Positions 56,101 through 64,000 of a DNA stretch of 64,000 nucleotides are shown piece after piece. The notes under the pieces are model-generated. The model made no database searches. It was not told the origin of the DNA and saw only the letters and a program-made list of their open reading frames with translations. A program made the translations under genes and the position numbers. This DNA is from Glandiceps talaboti (taxonomy: Eukaryota; Hemichordata; Enteropneusta; Spengelidae). Location: NCBI RefSeq assembly GCF_964340395.1, contig NC_135549.1, forward strand, positions 8,895,342 to 8,959,341, read 5' to 3'. The first letter of the stretch is position 1; each line of letters begins with the position of its first letter.

Positions 56101-59100
56101 AGAGTTTAATCAATAAAATGTAACTAAAGCTAAGTTTTTAGGCTAGTACAGTATACCTCTACTGCAAGCAGGTCATTATAGCTTGTATTTTATGAAGTAC
56201 ATTACATGCCAATGTCAGATTAGAATTAAACTTTTGGTAACAAACACAGTCGTCTGGTAGAGCTACAAAAAAATCATTTCTAAACAAAAGAAAGATCCTA
56301 TTTAATTCTAATGACCCCACTGACAATATACATGTTCTGTAGCACTAAAGTAATGTGGGAACCTGGGATCAAATCATTGGCCTTTACATTTGTATTTCCA
56401 CTCACCTGTACAAGTGAAATCAGTTCCTGACCACGTGGTGCTGTACTTGTTAGCTCTACAAGTCCTTTGTGTTGAACCAGCTGACTCATATCCTTGATGG
56501 CAACTAAATCTACACTCTGTGTTAAAAGTTGTATTTGTAGTCTCTATTCCATTTATTGTACAATTTTTGCTTCCGTTTGGCAGGTCACTTAGTGCTAGAC
56601 AATTTACATCTGGAAAAGTTAGAAATCATATCTATTGTATACACTACTAATAACAACATTACAAAACATTACTTTGTTTTCAACATTACAAAGAAGCTTC
56701 TTGATAACAATGTCTGCCAGTTCTGCAAGTTTATGCTGAGTAAGCAAGATTTACACACTTACCTACTTCAAGCGGCGAAGACGTTGCCCACTCACACTGT
56801 GTACAATTGTACTTCGCAACCTTAGACAAGAAAAAATCCATTGTACACATTACAGAAAACAGCAATAAATAAATAAATCACTGATAACAACAAATAGTGT
56901 TGTATGACAAATGTGATTTATGAAATGTTTGCATAAATGCTATCTTTGTTTGCTATACTGTTACAATGATAAACCATGGAGGTCTGACTAAAAAAAGGAA
57001 TTATGTTTGCTGTCTTTGTAGTTATCAATGGCCCCCTAAAGAGTGGTACGAAAACACACTTTGTTTTCCAATAGGAATCAAAATTCTGAGCACTGTCAAG
57101 TAATCCCTTGGTTAGCAATAGATGCACATTACATGCAACCGTGTGTAATATCAAGTAAATATTTTCATTCTTTTCTTTTTCTTGTGCATTTTATTTTCCT
57201 ACCTTTGCAGTGTAGAACCCAGGTGGAATGTTATGGAATGTTGCTGGAGGCTGTTAAGACAGAATGACAGAAAGAATTGTATAAGAAAAGGTCATGACAC
57301 AAAAATGAGAAAAAAGTTCTGAATTTTACATGGTAGAGCCACATCATATGTACAGATGAATTTGTTGACTGTGTCATTTTCACATGATAAAAAAGCTACA
57401 TGTATTAAAATTAAAAGGTAGTGCACAGGTTGAAGATGGGCATGGGACTAGAAACGTAACTGAATTCATGGAAGTTCATCTTACCTTTTGTACCACTTGT
57501 GACAATGGGTCCATTTTTTTGTAATCATTACTGACTAGCTGAACTGTGTAATTGTAGACAATACTACCATATGTACCATCTGCCATATCAAAATACACCT
57601 CAACAGTGCGACTCTTTCCCTGTACATTGCCATGTATATATTGTGCCTTCCATTCTTCCACTGTGAGAAAAAGGACAGAAAGTTATGATGAATACTGTGT
57701 TTTCACATACAATTAGAAATCTGACTTGTGTCAGTGTGCTGACATGCAGGTTGATAAACTATACATGTATGGTTTATGAACTTTACCTGTGCAGAGTTTT
57801 ACATTACTTGTAAAAGTTTCTCTGATATAGATTTTGATGCATTGCAACAGTGCTGTGTTGCTTCAATTCTAAATGTAAATTTTATCTATTCTGAAATGTG
57901 CTGTTCAAAATATCACTCTTTTTCTTTCTTCTCAACCCCATCATTTGTAAACTAATGGCATCATGATCATATCTATCAATGAACATTAGAGCAAGGCCTC
58001 AGCCCAGTGTGGTTGACTTTACTGTGATAAGGCATAAAAAAATGGTGTGGTTCCAATTACATTCAATTTTAAAATAGGTGGGTAGATAGATTTTTCACTT
58101 TATCTTATTATATTTTTTTTTCATGTGTCACAGTGTGAATGTCTAGTTCAGGTTTTCCATTGTTTTCCAAATGGTCTCTGTGTTGTTTATTTCTTCTCAT
58201 CAGATGTACGGCCATTACAGATTGGAAGAATAGTTTTATATTGTCTTTTTAAGATGATGTCAGTTTCCGCACCCACTGTTTCTTGCAAGACTTCACAATT
58301 TTTGCGATTTGATTATTATTTTTCTCAAATACTCAAAAAAAGTTTAGGGTCGGCGTGAAAACTAGGTGGGGTCAGGTAACCAGAACCAAACAACTTTTTT
58401 TATTTGGCCTAACCACAATTCATGTGATAAACTTAGATTTCTTGCAAAAAACAGTTTGTGAATGTAGCTGTGATAGCAATGAATTACAAGATCTAAAATT
58501 TTACCCCATCCCACCCATTCAATATATTTTTATATCCAGCCAAGGCAAGTGTTTTTCAACCTTTCATTTAACAAGCAATTTACATTCCATACAAAAGGTG
58601 TTTTGAAGTTAATCTTATGATACATAATGCTTCTTACAGTCACTCTTTCATGATAATATCACAGTCACAGTGTACAATGTGGTTCGAAAGCACTCACCAT
58701 CAAATATCTCAGACTGAGCTCCGATGCAGTCTCTGCATGGAAATACCTAAAAAGTCAATGAATAAAACAAATTCAGTGGGAGATTGAATTAAATGAGCAG
58801 TCGAAGTACTTTCCACAGCATGACTTCATATATACAAGATGAAGTCCAGGCTAAAAACATGTCTTCTCAGAGATGCACACTTACATTCTGCTTTTAGCTC
58901 CTTATAACAAGTGTACTACTTTAGTTTCAATACTTGCATGTATATAAAAAATAAAACACATAAAAGTCTTGATAAAAATATATGTTTCTCAGTAACAAAG
59001 TCGTGAAAGAGAGAGGAAATATCAAATAATGTTTACATTCACAATCTAACATCAAACTTCACGAAATGGAAAATTAGCACTCTCCAACATTTCTAACCTT

Positions 59101-62100
59101 GGATGTTGATAAGGGCCAGTAGCTAGCAAAAACTATTGGCAACACAGTGCAATGTTTTGTTGGCTACTATTCCTTCACTTTGTTCTAAAATTCTGTTTCA
59201 ATCCCGGTGGTGGTAGTACCAGGTAAAGTGGGTATGCATGCTTGTTAGAAATTTCACAGAAAAAAGGTGTTCTTCATCGCCCATCTAGGTCCATGGAATC
59301 GTAAAAAGGGGGTATGGATTAGGTGTCCTTAAAGGTAAAACCTCTCGGATTTCGGAAATAAGGGGGTGTTTTTAGCAGAGATTTTCTCCCAGATTCACTA
59401 AAAAATGGGGAAGCTTCTCATTGAAATATTCCAGGAAAAGGGGTACATCTGAAATTTCGCTAACAAGCATGGGTACCCACCCCAGGGTTCGTACACTTAA
59501 AGCAAAACAAAATTCCAGGACTTTCCAGAGGATTTTCGTCAGTTTTCCAGGGGTATTCATATTGATTTTGGCCATTTTCCAGGGCTGTTGACACTAAAGT
59601 ATATTTTTTGAATGACATCTAATTGTCTGATGTGGACGAGAAAAATTAACAACAGTTCCCATAATATGTCACAAAACATTTTAAAGACAATCGACACTAT
59701 GCAAGATGTTGGTTTCAAAACCACGTTTGCACGCTAAGATTAACGGAGAAACCTCTGTCCTGCCCCCTAAGTAGCAGTTTCGTCAAGCTGGTGCATTGAT
59801 CGTGTAAGATTGAGTCGCAGCATTCGTCAGTCTAATTCAGACATATCCAGAAAAAATAAATTAAAAACTAAAGTTTGTCCTCGTTATTGTATGGTTTGAG
59901 GTTACTAGATTTATAAGTCACCTAAAATAATTTTTTTCTTCAAAATTTTGCATAAAAACGTCATTTACGTAACGAAATTTCGAGCTATGAATATCTGAAT
60001 ACATTCATCGCTTGCGTCTCGATGTTTATGTAAGGATGCCACGAGTTGCAGAACATCGCGATTTCTCAACTCAACTTGACCATTGACGAATGTTACTGTA
60101 CCGACAACATAAAACAGTAGTTTATTCTTTTAGAACATGTAACACAAATACCCATTTATCAACGTCATAAAAGTCACAACCGTACTTCCACAACCCGGAA
60201 ATTCAACTGCACTTCCCTAGGCCTTAGCCCTAGTATTGCCATGCCTGAGCTTGTAGTATGTCGACTCGTGCGCTGAACTTGTAATAATTTCTAATCGAGG
60301 TTAATGATGCTTTAATACTCGCTACAATGTTACAATAATCTTGTTAACAAACCTACTGTTACCCCCGGCCGGGACTGTAACAATATCATGTCCCTGAAAT
60401 GATGACTGGGAGATGTATGGAGTAGCAATATACGAAAGATCGAAACAAACACTGCGGCGCCCATTCAACTAATCATAGGCGGTCCGTGGGGCAAAGTGTC
60501 TCGTGGAACGATCGTTTGACTATGACTGTCTGGGTTCAATCGGCGTGAATTTTGATTCACCACCGTGGCGAAAGACTGAAAATATTTTCGCCATTTCACA
60601 TTTACGAGATTCAGAATCATATGAATGGGTGGCTCGAGCACATACATGACGATCGTCAATGTTAATCGATCGATTGACCATGATCATTTTCCAGGGTTTT
60701 CCAGGGGTAGGGCGCATTTTTCCAGGGTTTTCCAGGGTTTTCCAGGACCGTGCGAACCCTGCCACCCATCCAGGGACTGCCACCACTGGGGTGTCAACCA
60801 GTACATTTCCATCCTGGCGTATGTGTATGAGTGTATTACTGCATACTTTTCACATTTTACTGACTATATCTAAAATTAGCTATCACAGTTGACATGGGAA
60901 TATTCACGGAAAGTGACTGAAATTTGAAGAATTGTCGTGAGAACACACAACCCTTATGCTGAGATAGAAATTCATGTCAACATATACATACCCTCACTTC
61001 ATATTCTCCAATGTCTACATTTTCAAATTGTGCTGTACCCTGAAACAGAGATATAGATAAACAGTGTATGGCAAAGTTTTTTTCTGTTGATGTGACAGTT
61101 TTTATTTACCGCTGTGTAAGACATGTCAGTGGTCACCTAATGCTACTGTACATTTTCCAGTTACCTGTTTTCCAATCATTCTTGAAAGAAAAGTTGCCAA
61201 AGGGTACCAAAATTTAAGGAAAATTGAGGCTCAAATTTTTTGTCATTTCACATACTATAAGACAGGTTAGCATGGACTGAATGCCAAATGTCTGCATAAA
61301 TACCAGGTTACTAAGGTGACTATCTGTCAGCCAGCGTAGTCTTATATAATTATTTGCTAGGCTTTAAAACATCCTATTGAATTCATGAGGTGGAATGTTT
61401 CTCACTACTTACCTTTTTATCACCCTCTGCTACTGACACAATTTCTTGAAGTACTGATTTATTCAGCTTTTTAGAGAATAGATTCACAGTGTATTCATTG
61501 ACATTATACTTTTCAGGTGCTAGTGCAAAATTAACAAGCACAGTTCGACTACTGACCACAACTTGTGGCATTAATGGAGGCAACCAATCGCTGAGAATTA
61601 CACCTTAAAACAAAAATAAAAAAATTATCAAAAGTGGTATAATAAAATAATGGTACACAATATATTGTCAGTTAGTATGCAGGTCAGTATGTACTGTTTA
61701 GATTCAAGCATGGGTACAAATTATTGGTTACTGTATACATTGTATTCATGTTGGGTATGGTCTAGCCCATTCTGTTTTTGATCTTTGGAGGGTAAGATAG
61801 CTATAAAAATGCAGCAATATCTATCACATTGACAATTATATTTTTAAGTAATTAGGTTTAATGTTGTGGAAATACATTAACTTAAGTCATTTTCATGACA
61901 TCTCAGGAAGTAATATCACGACATTTACAGCATCTGGACAGTCTACTACCATAGGTACACAGTGTACTTGTTTACTTACTTGATGCACCATCTGGACAGT
62001 CTACTACCATGGGTACACAGTGTACTTGTTTACTTACCTCTTGCACCATCTGGACAGGCTACTACCATGGGTACACAATGTACTAGTTTACATACCTCTT

Positions 62101-63197
62101 GCACCATCTGGACAGTCTACTACCATAGGTACACAATGTACTAGTTTACTTACCTGTCATGCACCATCTAGATAGTCTACTACCATGGGTACACAATGTA
62201 CTAGTTTACTTACCTGATGCACCATCTGGACAGGCTACTACCATGGGTACACAATGTACTACTTTACTTACCTCTTGCACCATCTGGACAGTCTACTACC
62301 ATAGGTACACAATGTACTAGTTTACTTACCTGTCATGCACCATCTGGACAGTCTACTACCATGGGTACATAATGTACTAGTTTACTTACCTCTTGCACCA
62401 TCTGGACAGTCTACTACCATGGGTACACAATGTACTAGTTTACTTACCTCTTGCAACATCTGGACAGTCTACTACCATGGGTACACAATGTACTAGTTTA
62501 CTTACCTGTCATGCACCATCTGGACAGTCTACTACCATGGGTACATAATGTACTTGTTTACTTATCTGATGCACCATCTGGACAGTCTACTACCATGGGT
62601 ACACAATGTACCTGTTTACTTACCTGTCATGCACCATCTGGACAGTCTACTACCATTGGTACACAATGTACTAGTTTACTTATCTGATGCACCATCTGGA
62701 CAGTCTACTACCATGGGTACACAATGTACTAGTTTACTTACCTCTTGCAACATCTGGACAGTCTACTACCATGGGTACACAATGTACTAGTTTACTTACC
62801 TCTTGCACCATCTGGACAGTCTACTACCATGGGTACACAATGTACTAGTTTACTTACCTGCCATGCACCATCTGGACAGTCTACTACCATGGGTACATAA
62901 TGTACTTGTTTACTTATCTGATGCACCATCTGGACAGTCTACTACCATGGGTACACAATGTACCTGTTTATTTACCTCTTGCACCATCTGGACAGTCTAC
63001 TACCATGGGTACACAATGTACTAGTTTACTTACCTCTTGCACCATCTGGACAGTCTACTACCATGGGTACATAATGTACTTGTTTACTTACCTCTTGCAC
63101 CATCTGGACAGTCTACTACCATGGGTACACAATGTACTTGTTTACTTACCTGATGCACCATCTGGACAGTCAACTACCATGGGTACAGAAGAACAAT
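53195..63197 (-). CDS. Single-pass membrane protein with FN3-like and sushi domains, 3' eleven exons (5' partial)
   Basis: Exons in transcript order: 63197-63150, 61603-61413, 61039-60992, 58746-58698, 57660-57485, 57250-57203, 56820-56763, 56609-56406, 56048-55851, 54965-54774, 53790-53195. Phases agree and give about 601 residues before TGA. Order: a short Cys segment (DCSSVPMVVDCPDGAS); FN3-like module 1 (exons 2-4, ending FPCRDC); FN3-like module 2 (exons 5-7, ending NCTQC); two CCP/sushi domains, one per exon, each with four Cys, a Trp and N-glycosylation sites; a juxtamembrane stretch; a membrane helix (VAAGVIAGVLGGIVLVGIWY) with a basic stop; then a tail of about 230 residues with a dozen tyrosines. 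Both CCP exons are symmetric phase 1-1, typical of shuffled modules. I do not recognise an orthologue; a receptor or adhesion role is inferred. The N-terminus lies beyond the window. Confidence 0.8.
54973..55048. repeat. (ACAG)n microsatellite beside the membrane-segment exon
   Basis: Imperfect AGAC/ACAG units starting about 8 bp upstream (minus sense) of the acceptor of the exon at 54965. No normal polypyrimidine tract is visible; the GTCT/CTGT repeat itself provides the pyrimidines. Confidence 0.85.
58030..58412 (-). mobile_element. MITE-like element, copy 2 (receptor intron)
   Basis: Inverted copy of 46895-47287. The + strand runs from GGTGTGGTTCCAATTACATT to AACCAGAACCAAACAAC and TTATTTGGCCTAA. 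Internal blocks match copy 1 in reverse complement, such as CCAAATGGTCTCTGTGTTGT and GATGTACGGCCATTACAGAT, with small differences. Terminal inverted repeats of about 30 bp are imperfect. Confidence 0.75.
59483..60761. mobile_element. Non-autonomous DNA transposon, hAT-like ends (receptor intron)
   Basis: Ends are CAGGGTTCGTAC (left) and the inverse GTGCGAACCCTG (right), with CCAGG-rich subterminal repeats (TTTTCCAGGG several times) on both sides. CCACCC flanks both ends and may be part of a target duplication, though I cannot define a clean 8-bp copy. About 1.28 kb long, more CpG-rich than its surroundings, with no transposase ORF. It sits between the receptor exons at 61039-60992 and 58746-58698. 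Confidence 0.7.
61925..63197 (-). repeat. 58-bp minisatellite spanning a receptor exon/intron junction
   Basis: About 22 units of 56-60 bp. Read on the minus strand, each contains coding text for VPMVVDCPDGA(R/S), then the donor GTAAGTAAAC, then a short linker. The unit at 63150-63197 is the real exon: it has an acceptor (TTACAG) and joins in frame to 61603. Repeat units differ from it by GTA for GTT and AAGAG for ATCAG. About 20 extra donor sequences follow the true one. Because the unit is not a multiple of three, use of later donors would shift the frame. Confidence 0.9.
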
Positions 63198-64000
63198 CTG
63201 TAACAAGATAATAAACACATTTGTACTAGCAATAACTCACAGAGGAGAATTAGCAGTTATACTTTCACAGTACTACAGTAAAGTAATTGTGCAAATTACT
63301 GGCAGATCACCAGTCTGTGAGTATTCATAACACCAGTTCAGTTTCAATACACTTATGGGAACCATTCACAGCTATTATGATGAATAAATATACTAGTATA
63401 ACATTTTAATGTTTAGTTAACTTTTATCGTTGAAGTACAAAACTGTACCATTTTTTTAATGTTTAAACTTTTACTGCTATGATGATTAATAAATAGGCAA
63501 CTGATCACTTGATTACATGAATGCTTGTTTTGGTTGTACAGAATGATTTTTGTATTGTGACACAACAACACTCAGGTCTGTGTGTTAATGTTTTAATCAG
63601 CTTTACCCCATCAGAAACTAATTTCTTTGGAGAGATCGAGTCCCCAAGGAAACAACAGAAATTATAATTGCATACATATTTGATAAGTGCCACATATGTG
63701 ACCACTGTCCAAATATTGTCCAGAATAAACCATGAGTGAGTACAACCAGATCTATAACATAAGTTTATGGTACGATATAGATATGGTTGCACCCATCCAT
63801 TGTATTGGACAGACATTATGTTTCTAGGTGGTCAGATGTTACTTATTGAAGTTTTTTGTTGATGTTTCTAGGTGGTCAGATGTTACTTATTGAAGTTTTA
63901 CTTGGTGAAAAGCAGTTCCTATCAAACATGTTTGTTCATTGATATTTTTTGCAATGGCTGTCTAAAAACAGATTTATACAAACACCTATCAAAACCAATA
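63198..64000. other. Receptor intron or upstream sequence
   Basis: No supported exon. A 44-bp tandem duplication (GTTTCTAGGTGGTCAGATGT...) lies at 63819-63899. Confidence 0.5.

Noticed and set aside
60520-60892. ORFs rich in FPGFSR or GKPWK
   Set aside because: Produced by the CCAGGG subterminal repeats of the hAT-like element.
61962-63211. Plus-strand ORFs such as MHHLDSLLPWVHNVLVYL repeats
   Set aside because: Antisense reading of the 58-bp exon-junction minisatellite of the receptor gene.

Overview
The window is animal nuclear DNA. It is AT-rich and intron-rich, with GT-AG introns, many micro- and minisatellites and several mobile elements. Nothing looks prokaryotic or viral. The proteins are close to vertebrate orthologues in length and motif content, and five or more minisatellites span exon/intron boundaries. 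My best guess is an invertebrate deuterostome, most likely a cephalochordate (amphioxus), but this is an inference from memory of similar loci and not a proof.

Layout. (1) 1-4113 is the right-hand part of a tyrosine-recombinase retrotransposon of the Ngaro/DIRS type, with Gag, RT-RNase H and tyrosine recombinase ORFs and a B1-A2-B2 split direct repeat end. (2) 5533-24108 (+) is a 19-exon histidine ammonia-lyase gene (HAL, 636 aa); two of its introns look U12-type. (3) 24109-31296 is non-coding and holds a tRNA-derived SINE. (4) 31297-47738 (-) is a complete 18-exon urocanate hydratase gene (UROC1, 676 aa), tail-to-tail with HAL. (5) 47739-53194 is non-coding, with a 47-bp minisatellite and a large GT tract. 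(6) 53195-63197 (-) holds the last 11 exons of a single-pass membrane protein with two FN3-like modules, two sushi (CCP) domains, a membrane segment and a tyrosine-rich tail; its 5' end lies beyond the window. Its introns hold a hAT-like non-autonomous element and one of two copies of a MITE family.

How the genes work together. HAL converts histidine to trans-urocanate and UROC1 converts urocanate to imidazolone propionate. They are consecutive steps of histidine breakdown and lie as convergent neighbours 7.2 kb apart, so the window holds a small animal catabolic gene pair. The receptor gene has no evident link to it.

The most striking pattern is that tandem duplications repeatedly span exon-5' splice-site junctions, copying the end of an exon with its GT donor. 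There are seven cases in three genes: HAL exons 9, 10 and 17; UROC1 exons 5, 6 and 17; and one receptor exon. Two of them have grown into arrays of about 22 units. In two others the extra donor stays in frame and could add 13 or 20 residues. An eighth case duplicates a 3' splice-site region (UROC1 exon 8) on either side of a 27-bp minisatellite. All exon borders were read by eye from splice signals, reading frame and remembered protein families; no alignment or transcript data were available.
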